Assembly (NCBI RefSeq): GCF_000166135.1
Contig: NC_014666.1
Span: forward strand, 3,782,001 to 3,846,000
Origin: Pseudofrankia inefficax
GTDB taxonomy: Bacteria; Actinomycetota; Actinomycetes; Frankiales; Frankiaceae
Direction: 5' to 3'
Length of the DNA stretch: 64,000 nt
Shown piece by piece: positions 1-7,638 of the stretch (positions are counted from its first letter, which is position 1; each line of letters begins with the position of its first letter). The translations under genes were made by a program, and so were the position numbers. The notes below the pieces were generated by a model. The model was not told the DNA's origin, ran no database searches, and saw only the letters and a list, made by a program, of their open reading frames with translations.

Positions 1-956
1 CCGGCGAGAACGCCCGACTGGCGCTGACCGTCGTCCCAGCCTGGTCGTGGGGCGTCGGCATCGGGCGCCCGCTGTCGGCACTGCTGATGGCCGCCGCGGC
101 CAGCGGCGCGCCGCTGGACGACGCCGACGTGCCGGCGGTGCCCGAGGCCATGTTCCGGTCCCGGTTCGGTCCCCAGTTCCTGCGCGGCCGCGCGAGCCTG
201 CACGCGGCCCGGGGCCGCCTGCCGGCCGCGCTCGATGACCTGATGACGGCCGGGCGCCTGCTGGTCGAGTGGAACATCGACCAGCCCGGGTTCGTGCCAT
301 GGCGGGTGGACGCCGCGCACGTGCTGGTCCGGCTCGGCCGCGTCGACGAGGCGCGGGCGCTGGCCGAGCAGCATCTCGCCCGCACGCACGGGGGCCGGCT
401 GCGCGGGATCGGGCTGCGGGCGCTGGCGGCCACCCTGGAACCGCCACGGCGGCTGCCGGTGCTGCTCGCGGCGGTGGACCTGCTCGGCGCCCACAGCGAC
501 CGGCTCGAGCTGGCCGGAGCGCTGGCCGACCTGAGTGAGGCGTACCTGGTGGCCGACCGGTCGGCCCGCGCCCGCGCGGTCGCGCGGCGGGCGATGCTGC
601 TGGCCGGCGAGCTGGGGGCCGAGCCCCTGCGGTCACGGCTGGCCGGCGCGTACGACTGGGAGGACGGCTCGGTGCCGCCCCGGTCCGGCCCGGAGGCCGG
701 CCGCGGCCCCGAGACGACGCCGGATCTGACGCCGCCGCGTGACCCCGGCGCCACGCCGTCGACGCGCGCCGGGCTGGCCGCGTTGTCCCCGGCTGAGCAC
801 CGGGTGGCCACGCTGGCCGCCAGCGGGCGAACCAATCGGGAGATCGCCGCCAGCCTGTTCGTCACCGTCGGCACTGTCGAGCAGCACCTGACCCGGGTCT
901 ACCGCAAGCTCGGCGTCCGGGGCCGCGCCGACCTGCGCGCCCGCGCGTCCGCCTGA
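1..956 (+). CDS. LuxR-family transcriptional regulator, C-terminal part (5' end outside window)
   Basis: The frame is open from base 3 of the window to the TGA at 954-956, so the gene starts upstream; 317 residues are visible. Most of this is alpha-helical, Ala/Leu/Arg-rich sequence of the kind seen in the TPR-like middle of large LuxR (LAL) regulators. The last ~60 residues are a LuxR/GerE helix-turn-helix (LSPAEHRVATLAASGRTNRE, then a VGTVEQHLTRVYRKLG recognition helix). It therefore binds DNA through its C-terminus. No ATPase motif is visible because the N-terminus is missing. Its target is unknown; the next gene is a convergent TauD-family gene. Confidence 0.85.
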   Translation, partial: GENARLALTVVPAWSWGVGIGRPLSALLMAAAASGAPLDDADVPAVPEAMFRSRFGPQFLRGRASLHAARGRLPAALDDLMTAGRLLVEWNIDQPGFVPWRVDAAHVLVRLGRVDEARALAEQHLARTHGGRLRGIGLRALAATLEPPRRLPVLLAAVDLLGAHSDRLELAGALADLSEAYLVADRSARARAVARRAMLLAGELGAEPLRSRLAGAYDWEDGSVPPRSGPEAGRGPETTPDLTPPRDPGATPSTRAGLAALSPAEHRVATLAASGRTNREIAASLFVTVGTVEQHLTRVYRKLGVRGRADLRARASA

Positions 957-1012
957 GCCCGCGCGGCGCCCGCCGGCGGGATTCCGCCCGGCGGGCGCCG
1001 GAGACGAGTGGA

Positions 1013-1798
1013 TCAGCCGCCGATGACCTTGCGGTAGGCGCGCGGGCCGTCGTAGTCGTTGACGGCGTAGTGCCACGTCGCCTGGTTGTCCCAGATCACG
1101 AAGTCGCCGGGCTTCCAGCCGAAGCTGACGGTGTAGTTGGGCGACGAGGCGTGCGCGAGCAGGAAGGGCAGCAGGGCCTCGCCCTCGGCCGGGCTGACGC
1201 CCGTCAGCCTCAGCGCCGAGGCACTGAGGAAAAGGCCCTTGCGGCCGGTGTGGCGGTGCGTGCGCACGACGGGGTGCTCGACGGTCTCGGTCACCGGCGG
1301 CCGGTTGTAGGTTCCGTCGCCTGGATCGGCGTTGTAGACGGCGTTGACCGATTCCAGCAGCTGCTTGAACGGCTCGGAAAGCCCGTCATAGGCCGCCTGG
1401 AGGTCGGCCCAGAGTGTGCGCCCGCCGATTTCCGGAACCACCTGGTAGGTCAGGGACTCGATGGTGAACGGCGGGTTGCGCCAGGTACCCCCGACGTGCC
1501 AGGCCGCGGCGTTTCCCGCCTTCTCCAGGTTGAAGACGTACACAAGCCGGTTGTCCTCGTGGCGGTACAGCCACTGGGGGTGGTCGAAGGGCTCGTCGAA
1601 GATCCGGACGGCCCGCACATGCGCGTCGGGCGCGAGGTCCTGGTCACGGAAGACGAGGACCTTGTGCTTCCAGAAGGCCGCGCGCAGGGCCTCGGCGGTG
1701 GCGTCGTCGACGCCGCCGGCCAGGTCGACGCCGACGACCTCGGCGCCGAGGACGGGGCTTGCCGGGCGAATGTCGTGCGCGATGCGGGTAGCGGTCAT
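1013..1798 (-). CDS. TauD/TfdA-family Fe(II)/2-oxoglutarate enzyme with HxG metal site
   Basis: 261 residues, ATG at 1798 preceded by GAGGGG. It aligns end to end with TauD: WHVGGTW (residues 100-106) sits where TauD has WHTDVTF, and the distal His (H243, in TWHYAVNDY) and a 2-oxoglutarate Arg (R253, with R256 nearby) are kept. H101 is present, but the usual Asp two residues later is Gly103, encoded GGG, two substitutions away from GAC. A His-Gly-His site is characteristic of Fe/2OG halogenases such as WelO5, BesD and SyrB2 (Gly or Ala), where chloride takes the carboxylate position. Halogenase activity is inference; a dyad hydroxylase or a dead paralogue is possible. An SDR gene lies upstream on the same strand. 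Confidence 0.9.
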   Translation of the reverse strand: MTATRIAHDIRPASPVLGAEVVGVDLAGGVDDATAEALRAAFWKHKVLVFRDQDLAPDAHVRAVRIFDEPFDHPQWLYRHEDNRLVYVFNLEKAGNAAAWHVGGTWRNPPFTIESLTYQVVPEIGGRTLWADLQAAYDGLSEPFKQLLESVNAVYNADPGDGTYNRPPVTETVEHPVVRTHRHTGRKGLFLSASALRLTGVSPAEGEALLPFLLAHASSPNYTVSFGWKPGDFVIWDNQATWHYAVNDYDGPRAYRKVIGG

Positions 1799-2181
1799 AG
1801 TGACCCCCTCAGCGTGGGATGTGATGTCTGCCAAACGGGTCAGGCTCGTCGGCTGTCGCCAAGCGCGATACCAGCCCGGTACGGTCCCTGGAAAGAAAAA
1901 CGGGAGTATCGCGCCCGGTCGGCACGCGGACTTCCGGAATCGAAATCCGAATACGCGGAAGGCCGGCCCGGTGATCGGGTCGAGAATGCCGTTCGGCGTT
2001 GGAGAGGCAAGCGGCGGCCTCCCGCCCGCGAGTCGCGCGGGCACCTTCCGACATTAGCCCCGGCAACCGATTGCCGCAATCCCCACCGGCAATATGAACA
2101 TTGCGCCGGCACGACTCCGTAACATTCCCGTCGCACGGCTGTCTTTCGTCGTAGCGCCAACCGGCGTCGTCGCGTGCTCGT
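1799..2181. promoter_or_regulatory. Intergenic region upstream of the TauD-like gene
   Basis: About 380 bp without a credible gene, slightly less GC-rich than its surroundings. It should carry the promoter of the TauD-like gene at its left end. A perfect 9-bp inverted repeat, GCGCGATAC (1863-1871) and GTATCGCGC (1906-1914), is 34 bp apart and could be an operator or stem. Open frames on both strands show no recognisable protein. Confidence 0.4.
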
Positions 2182-2958
2182 CTACTGCATGGGTTCGCCG
2201 TCGTAGGTCGGCGGAAGCAGGAAGCCGTTGCTGGCGGTGAGGCCGCCGTCGCTGGCGAGCACCGCGCCGGTGACGTACGACGACTCGGGCGTGGCGAGGA
2301 AGTAGATGACCTTGGCCTGTTCGCGCGGGTCGCCCCAGCGGCCGAGTGGGATCCGGCGGGTGATCGCGGGGTAGAGGCTCGGGTGCTCGCGTACGGCCGC
2401 GGTGCGCGGGGTGGCGGTCATTCCCGGTGCGATCGCGTTGATCCGGATGTTCTGGTAGCCGTAGTCGAGGGCGGCGGAGCGGACGAGGTTGATCGCGGCG
2501 GCCTTGGTGGTGTTGTAGGCCCACGTGTACGGGTCGCCGCGCAGCCCGGCGCCGGAGGCCGTCACGACGATGGCGCCGCCGCCGGCTGCCCGCAGGGCGG
2601 GGGCCGCCGCTCGGATGCCGAGCGCGACGCCGCGCACGTTGACGGCGTGGATGCGGTCGAGGTGCTCGATCGCGCCGGGCGCCTCGATCGGGGGTGCGCC
2701 GCCGATGCCCGCGTTCAGCACGGACGCGGCCAGCCGGCCGAACGTGTCGAGGGCGAGCCGGACCGCGTCGAGGTTGGTCGCCTCGGTCGAGGCGTCGCCC
2801 ACCAGCGTGACCACGTTCGGAATGGCCTTCAGCTCGGCGAGCCGGTCGGCGTCGGGGTCGACGGCGACCACGCCGTAGCCGCGTTCCGCGAACAGCTCCA
2901 CGGTGGCCAGCCCGATGCCGGCGGCCGCGCCGGTCACGACCACCGCTGACGCCGTCAT
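2182..2958 (-). CDS. SDR-family NAD(P)-dependent oxidoreductase
   Basis: 258 residues, the normal length for a classical short-chain dehydrogenase. The Rossmann motif TGAAAGIG is at 9-16, an LNAG motif near 81-84, the catalytic Ser near 135, and YxxxK is Y148/K152 (AYNTTKA). D34 at the end of beta-2 suggests NAD rather than NADP. ATG at 2958 follows GAAGGAGC. It lies 5' of the TauD-like gene on the same strand but 383 bp away, so cotranscription is uncertain. The substrate cannot be read from the sequence. Confidence 0.92.
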   Translation of the reverse strand: MTASAVVVTGAAAGIGLATVELFAERGYGVVAVDPDADRLAELKAIPNVVTLVGDASTEATNLDAVRLALDTFGRLAASVLNAGIGGAPPIEAPGAIEHLDRIHAVNVRGVALGIRAAAPALRAAGGGAIVVTASGAGLRGDPYTWAYNTTKAAAINLVRSAALDYGYQNIRINAIAPGMTATPRTAAVREHPSLYPAITRRIPLGRWGDPREQAKVIYFLATPESSYVTGAVLASDGGLTASNGFLLPPTYDGEPMQ

Positions 2959-3053
2959 GTCCGCTCCTTCGTGTTGACTCCCTCATTGTTCACTTATTTG
3001 GTGGTTATACAGGAGAAGGGGGGTGACCGAAGGCCCCGTCGTCCGGGCCGGGC

Positions 3054-3362
3054 TCAGAACAGGCCGCCACCGGCGTGGACGGTCTGGCCGGTGAGCCAGC
3101 GGGCGGCGTCGGAGGCGAGGAACGCGACGATGTCGGCGATGTCGTCGGGCTCGCCGAGCCGGCGTAGTGGGTTCTGCGCGGCGATCTGCGTGAGCACGGC
3201 CGGCGGCTGGCCGGCGGTGAGCACTTCGGTCCGGGTCGCGCCGGGCAGCACGCTGTTCACGGTGATGCCGCGCGGCCCGAGCTCCCTCGCGAGGACGCGG
3301 ACGAGCGCGTCGCCCGCCGCCTTGCTCGCGGCGTAGGCGCCCGAGCCGCTCGCTCGGCTTCT
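3054..3362 (-). pseudogene. Truncated SDR, C-terminal half only
   Basis: The frame reads as the second half of a classical SDR: SGAYAASKAAGDALVRVLAR (YxxxK helix), then ITVNSVLPGATRTEV, a GEPDDIADIVAFLASD segment and a terminal GQTVHAGGG. The Rossmann N-terminus, NNAG motif and catalytic Ser, about 145 residues, are absent. Homology stops at about 3358, within a few bases of the edge of the 75-bp palindromic repeat at 3363-3437. No N-terminal SDR sequence is found beyond the repeat. The simplest reading is a gene remnant broken at the repeat; no start codon with a ribosome site is evident. Confidence 0.8.
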
Positions 3363-3437
3363 TGATCGCTGTTGCGGCCCTGGCATGGTCGTGATCTGGA
3401 CGTTTCTACGACCACCCGAGGGCCGAAACGGCGATCA
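3363..3437. repeat. 75-bp palindromic repeat, copy 1
   Basis: Begins TGATCGCTG and ends CGGCGATCA. The outer 19-bp arms pair with two mismatches (the right arm reads AGGGCCGAAACGGCGATCA), and an inner GGTCGT/ACGACC pair adds a second stem. It has the same length and ends as copies at 20442, 27030 and 51070. It sits between the truncated SDR and the 3' end of the MFS gene. Confidence 0.85.
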
Positions 3438-3507
3438 AGGCCGGGCCGACGGCGCGGACCGGCTGGCCCCCGGTAGGTCGGCGGCGCGGCGGACGGCACC
3501 GGCTGGA

Positions 3508-4728
3508 TCAGGGAAGCGGCTGGCCTGCCGGTGTCGGCCGCGGCGCCGTGGCCCGGGCGCGCCGCTCCGGCGCGGTGACGCCGATGAACGCCGCCGCCGC
3601 GGTGGCCACGAGGGCGGCGGCGGCCGGAAGGGCGGACGCGCCGATCGCGTCGAGGGTGAGGCCACCGAGCGCCGCGCCGAGGGCGGCGCCGAGATAGATC
3701 GCGGACCCGTTGAGGCCGAGCGCGACGGTCGCGACGTCCGGGGCGACGTCGAAGAGCCGGTGCTGCTGAGGGGTGATCGTCAGCCCGCCGAAGGCGCCGA
3801 TCGTGAAGGCAAGGACCAGTGTCGGCAGGTACCAGGACTGTGCCCCCGCCAGCACGGCGTAGGACACCGCGACTCCGCCGACCCCGGCCAGCAGCACCCG
3901 CAGCGCGCCGCGGCCGTCGACGAGCCGGCCCACCAGCCGGTTGCCGACCACGCTGCCCAGCCCGAACGCCAGCAGGACCACGACGAGCCGGCTTCCCGTG
4001 GCGGTGGTGCCGAGCACCGCGGGAAGGTAGGAGATCAGCAGGAACGTCGGCGCGACCACGGCGACCGTCGCCACCAGCACCGCGAGCACCGTGGGCCTGG
4101 TCAGGACGCCCAGCCGGGTCCGCATCGACGTCGCGGGGACGTACGCACCCGGCAGCCGGGGCACACAGACCGCGGTCAGCGCCGCGAGGCCCATGATCGT
4201 CCAGAGCACCACGCGCCAACCGGCCCACTGCCCGACCAGCACGCCGAACGGGACTCCGAGCACGGTCGAGAGCGAGGTTCCCGCGGTCACGGCGGCCAGC
4301 GCCCGGCCGCGTCGGTGCTCGCCGGCCAGCGTTCCGGCCAGGACGTAGGCGTTGGACTGGAAGGCGGCGGCGCCGAGGGCCGCGAAGGCCCGACCGGTCG
4401 CCATGACGGCGAAGGAGGTCGCCAGGGCCTGGCCGGCCATCCCGAGCAGGAACAGCGCCAGCCCGCCGCCGAGCAGGACACGCCGGTCCCACCGGCCGGT
4501 AAGCGTCGCGATGACGGGCGAGCCGACCGCGTAGGTGATCGAGAACAGGGTGGTGAGCTGGCCCGCGGTGGAGACGCTCACCGAGAGGTCGGTGGCGATG
4601 CTGGGGAGCAGGCCGCTGAGCACGAAGCCGTCGACGCCCAGGGTGAACGTGCCCGCCGCCAGCACGCCGAGCTGCCAGCCGCGCAGCTCGCCGGCACGAG
4701 GTTCATTCGATGCCTGTCGAATCGTCAC
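3508..4728 (-). CDS. MFS transporter, AraJ/DHA1-like efflux permease
   Basis: 406 residues with about 12 hydrophobic segments starting near residue 17 and the usual short loops; GRWDRR lies in the TM2-TM3 loop. The family exports drugs, sugars or other small molecules across the cytoplasmic membrane. The chosen start is GTG at 4728; no strong ribosome site precedes it, so the transcript may be nearly leaderless. It is divergent from an ArsR-type regulator 89 bp away, and a 10-bp inverted repeat lies in the gap, so ArsR control of the pump is likely. The substrate is unknown. Confidence 0.88.
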   Translation of the reverse strand: MTIRQASNEPRAGELRGWQLGVLAAGTFTLGVDGFVLSGLLPSIATDLSVSVSTAGQLTTLFSITYAVGSPVIATLTGRWDRRVLLGGGLALFLLGMAGQALATSFAVMATGRAFAALGAAAFQSNAYVLAGTLAGEHRRGRALAAVTAGTSLSTVLGVPFGVLVGQWAGWRVVLWTIMGLAALTAVCVPRLPGAYVPATSMRTRLGVLTRPTVLAVLVATVAVVAPTFLLISYLPAVLGTTATGSRLVVVLLAFGLGSVVGNRLVGRLVDGRGALRVLLAGVGGVAVSYAVLAGAQSWYLPTLVLAFTIGAFGGLTITPQQHRLFDVAPDVATVALGLNGSAIYLGAALGAALGGLTLDAIGASALPAAAALVATAAAAFIGVTAPERRARATAPRPTPAGQPLP

Positions 4729-4755
4729 AGGGTGAGGTTAGGGGTACGATTCGAC
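4716..4755. promoter_or_regulatory. Inverted-repeat operator in the MFS/ArsR divergent region
   Basis: GTCGAATCGT (4716-4725) and ACGATTCGAC (4746-4755) form a perfect 10-bp inverted repeat with a 20-bp spacer, spanning the MFS start. A shorter dyad, ATTCGA/TCGAAT, overlaps the left half. Position and symmetry fit a site for the adjacent ArsR protein; binding is inference. Confidence 0.55.
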
Positions 4756-4817
4756 GCGTGTCAAAGCATCGAGGTGGGCGAGCCGCTCGGCCGAGTGGCT
4801 GAGCGAGCCGGCCCCGC

Positions 4818-5153
4818 GTGCCCCGCCAGCTTCCGCAGCCCAGCCGTGACTCGATCAACATGGTCACGGTCCTCACCGCGCTGGCCGATCCCACCCGCCT
4901 CACGCTGATGCGGGCGATGTACTCGCGGCCCGGCCCGGCCGACTGCGCCGTGGTGGCCGAGGCGGTCGAGGTCGGCGCGCCGACGGTCTCCCACCACTAC
5001 CGCGTGCTGCGCGAGGCCGGTCTGACCACGACCACGGTCGAGGGGCGCCGCCGGGTGGTCACCATTCGCCGTGAAGATCTTGAGGCGCGCTTTCCCGGCC
5101 TGCTGGCCGCCATCCTGACGCCGGACCTGGACGCCCACCTCACCCACGCCTGA
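4818..5153 (+). CDS. ArsR-family winged-helix regulator
   Basis: 111 residues. The core LTALADPTRLTLMRAMYSR followed by GAPTVSHHYRVLREAGLTTT is the ArsR winged helix, with the recognition helix at VSHHYRVLREAG, then a basic beta-wing (EGRRRVVTIRREDLE). No CxC metal site is visible in the DNA-binding helix, so sensing of a non-metal ligand or use of terminal residues is likely. Start taken as GTG 4818; the in-frame ATG at 4860 is the alternative and would trim 14 residues. Divergent from the MFS pump it probably controls. Confidence 0.85.
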   Translation: MPRQLPQPSRDSINMVTVLTALADPTRLTLMRAMYSRPGPADCAVVAEAVEVGAPTVSHHYRVLREAGLTTTTVEGRRRVVTIRREDLEARFPGLLAAILTPDLDAHLTHA

Positions 5154-5302
5154 CGCAGTCGGCAAGAGGCGTGAGGCGTCGCGGGCTGACCCGTGTTGAC
5201 CCGCCGTGACGGGACCGGCCCGCGCGCTGCGTCCGTGTGTCCGAGGTGTGGCTTTTCCTGTAACAGAAGGATTTCCGGTATTTATCACCTTGTTCATCGA
5301 GA

Positions 5303-5331
5303 TTGACGACAAAACCCCGGCTAGTTAGCGT
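5303..5331 (+). promoter_or_regulatory. Promoter of the first ABC operon
   Basis: TTGACG (5303-5308), 17-bp spacer, TAGCGT (5326-5331). The promoter upstream of the second ABC operon (11420) has the same hexamer, spacing and TAnnnT box. It lies 69 bp before the leader ORF. Confidence 0.6.
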
Positions 5332-5399
5332 TGCCCGGCGGTGGTCATCCCGCCGCGGGCTCGACAGGGGCCGCGATTCCGGACGAGGAGGAGAGCAGC

Positions 5400-5552
5400 G
5401 TGCCCGCAACGCCGGCCCCCGTCGTCGTCGCCTTCCGCGACCGCTCGGTCGCGATGTTCTCCCGTCGTCACATCGACCTGCAGCGCGTCACGAGCAGCCT
5501 CTGTCCTGGCGGCCAGCTCACGCTCGTCCATACCCTCTCGCCCTCCGGGTGA
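5400..5552 (+). CDS. Putative sulfur-responsive leader peptide 1
   Basis: A 50-codon ORF with GTG at 5400 behind a strong GAGGAGG site (5384-5390). Near its middle it contains SRRHIDLQRVTSSLCPGG, which matches the actinobacterial cis-regulatory leader-peptide pattern RRH(V/I)DLxRVxSxxC found upstream of sulfur-related transporters and enzymes. In such leaders the Cys codon is thought to report cysteine supply and control transcription or translation downstream. Here the ORF continues 16 codons past the Cys. It is followed by 370 bp of stem-rich leader and then a peptide-type ABC operon. Function is inferred from motif and position. Confidence 0.7.
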   Translation: MPATPAPVVVAFRDRSVAMFSRRHIDLQRVTSSLCPGGQLTLVHTLSPSG

Positions 5553-5922
5553 CCGCGGGCCTGGCGCCGCGGCGGTCGCCGGCCCGCCGCGACCCGGCGT
5601 AACGAGCCGGCCGCGCAGGTCGGCGGGACTCGCTTCGCGGCCTGGCGCCGAGGGGCCGGGCGCCGTGCGGAACCGCTCGCCCGCCGGCCGGCGCGGCCCG
5701 CGTCGGCCGCCCGCCGAGCCCGTGCACACCGTTCGTTCCTGGCCGCGGCCCGCGGCGCGGCCACCTGTTCCCGTCGACGCCTTCCTCCTGACGGCGGCTC
5801 CGCACGGTGGTTGCGCCAACCGGCCGCCTGCCCGCGCGCCGTCGCTCCGCGGTGAGGCGGATGGACGCCCCCGACCTCGCGGCGCCGTGAAGGCTCACAA
5901 GACCAAGGAGAACCAGACCGTC
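5553..5922 (+). promoter_or_regulatory. Long leader between leader peptide 1 and the ABC operon
   Basis: About 370 bp, extremely GC-rich, with no credible gene. Several complementary GC tracts just after the leader stop (around 5560-5605) could form alternative stems. This is where an attenuator or Rho-dependent stop would act; the sequence alone does not show which. Confidence 0.4.
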
Positions 5923-7557
5923 GTGAATCGATCAAGACAGCTCGCGCCTACCCGGTGGGCCGTGGCTGTGGCCGCGCTCGCCGTCGGCTCGACGTTGCTG
6001 AGCGCCTGTGGTTCCGGCGGTTCGTCCGGTGGCTCCACGCCCGCGAGCGCCGCCGCCGCGCCGAAGGCCGGTGGCACGCTGACCTTCGCGGTCGGTTCGG
6101 ACGCGGGCTGCGTCGACCCGCAGCAGGCCGGCAGCAACGACACGATCTACTCGCTGCGCCAGATCGTCGACTCGCTGACGGACCAGGACCCGAAGACCGG
6201 CAAGATCGTCCCCTGGCTCGCCCGGAGCTGGGAGATCAGCGCGGACGCGAAGACGTTCACCTTCCACCTGAAGCCAGGCGTCACCTTCAGCGACGGCACG
6301 CCGCTGACCGCGCAGGTGGTGAAGGACAACTTCGAGGCCCTCCCGAAGCTGGGCACGCTCGCGACCCTCGGTACCGGCTACCTGGGCGGCCTCGCCGGGA
6401 TCAAGGCGATCGACGCCCAGACGATCGAGATCGACTTCCAGCAGCCGAACGCGCAGTTCCTGCAGGCGACCTCGACGTTCTCGCTCGGCATCGTCTCCGA
6501 GGCGAGCGTCCAGAAGACCCCGCAGGCACGCTGCGGCGACGGGATCATCGGTTCGGGCCCGTTCGTGCTGTCGAAGTACGTCGCCGGCCAGTCGATCTCG
6601 CTGAAGAAGCGCACCGGCTACACCTGGGGCTCGTCGCTGTTCACCAAGTCCGGCGACGCCTACCTGGACGCGCTGGAGTTCAAGGTGGTCCCGGAGGCGG
6701 GCGTGCGGACCTCCAGCCTGCAGTCCGGCCAGGTCGACGCGATCGGCGCCGTGGCGCAGTCCGACGAGGCGGCCCTCAGGGGCAGCGGCGCCCAGCTGCT
6801 CGCGCGGGCGAACCCGGGGGTGGTCTTCGGGCTGAACCTGAACAACTCCCGGCCGATCTTCGCCGATCCGAACGTACGCAAGGCGCTCCTGCTGGCGGTC
6901 AACCGGCAGCAGATCGTCGACACCGTGTTCCCGACCGGGACCAGGCCGGCGACCAGCGTCCTGGCCCACACCACGCCGGACTACGCCGACCTGAGCTCCT
7001 CCGTCACCTTCAACGCCACGAAGGCCGGCGCGCTGCTCGACGCCGCCGGCTGGAAGCTCGGCGCGGGCGGCATCCGGCAGAAGGACGGCGCCCCGCTGGC
7101 CTTCACGATCACCTGGTTCGCCAACGCCGCCACCAACCAGCCGGCGCTGGAACTGGTCCAGCAGCAGCTGAAGGCCGTCGGCGTCCAGGTCGACCTGAAG
7201 CAGCTGCAGATCGCGCAGATCAGCCAGACGCTGACGGGCGGCGACTTCGACGTGCTGTGGGGCAACGTGACCCGGGCCGACCCGGACATCCTGCGCGGCC
7301 AGTTCTCCACCAAGGGCCTCAACGCGTACAAGCTCCCGGCCACCGATCTGGACACGGTGCTCGCCCAGCAGGCAGCGGAGCCGGATCCGACCAAGCGCGC
7401 CGCGCTGGTCAGGCAGGCCCAGCAGCTGGTCGTCGACAACGCCTACGTGGTTCCGGTCGTCGAGCTGGAGACCGAGCTGGGCGTCGGCAAGAACGTCCAC
7501 GACCTGAACTTCGAGGCGTCCAGCCGCATCCAGCTGCACGACACCTGGAAGAGCTGA
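5923..7557 (+). CDS. ABC transporter substrate-binding lipoprotein, family 5 (peptide/opine type)
   Basis: 544 residues. The N-terminus is a lipoprotein signal peptide with lipobox LLSAC (Cys29) and a Gly/Ser linker, so the protein is anchored outside the membrane. The body has the SBP_bac_5 signature features: GGTLTFAVGSDAGCVDPQ start, a LARSWEISADAKTFTFHLKP segment, GSGPFVLSKY, and a C-terminal VVPVVELE stretch. Start is GTG 5923 with AAGGAG at 5905-5910; the same frame stays open far upstream, but that is non-coding leader. It heads an operon with two permeases and a fused ATPase. The leader peptide upstream suggests a sulfur-containing ligand such as a peptide or glutathione-like compound; that is inference. 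Confidence 0.92.
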   Translation: MNRSRQLAPTRWAVAVAALAVGSTLLSACGSGGSSGGSTPASAAAAPKAGGTLTFAVGSDAGCVDPQQAGSNDTIYSLRQIVDSLTDQDPKTGKIVPWLARSWEISADAKTFTFHLKPGVTFSDGTPLTAQVVKDNFEALPKLGTLATLGTGYLGGLAGIKAIDAQTIEIDFQQPNAQFLQATSTFSLGIVSEASVQKTPQARCGDGIIGSGPFVLSKYVAGQSISLKKRTGYTWGSSLFTKSGDAYLDALEFKVVPEAGVRTSSLQSGQVDAIGAVAQSDEAALRGSGAQLLARANPGVVFGLNLNNSRPIFADPNVRKALLLAVNRQQIVDTVFPTGTRPATSVLAHTTPDYADLSSSVTFNATKAGALLDAAGWKLGAGGIRQKDGAPLAFTITWFANAATNQPALELVQQQLKAVGVQVDLKQLQIAQISQTLTGGDFDVLWGNVTRADPDILRGQFSTKGLNAYKLPATDLDTVLAQQAAEPDPTKRAALVRQAQQLVVDNAYVVPVVELETELGVGKNVHDLNFEASSRIQLHDTWKS

Positions 7558-7638
7558 CCCACGCGGACTCGGTCCCGCCGGCGGCCCTCGGGCCGCCGGC
7601 AGGAGCGGGGCGACAGAGGAGGGGAGACGGCGACCGAG

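Noticed and set aside
3385-4908. Long plus-strand open frame (507 codons) opposite the MFS gene
   Set aside because: Gln/Arg/Gly/Asp-rich composition without any fold-like pattern; it is the antisense shadow of a GC-rich membrane protein gene.
5341-5922. In-frame 5' extension of the family-5 SBP by ~194 codons
   Set aside because: The lipoprotein signal peptide begins at 5923 with its own ribosome site; the upstream part is Arg/Pro-rich leader sequence with a separate short ORF in another frame.
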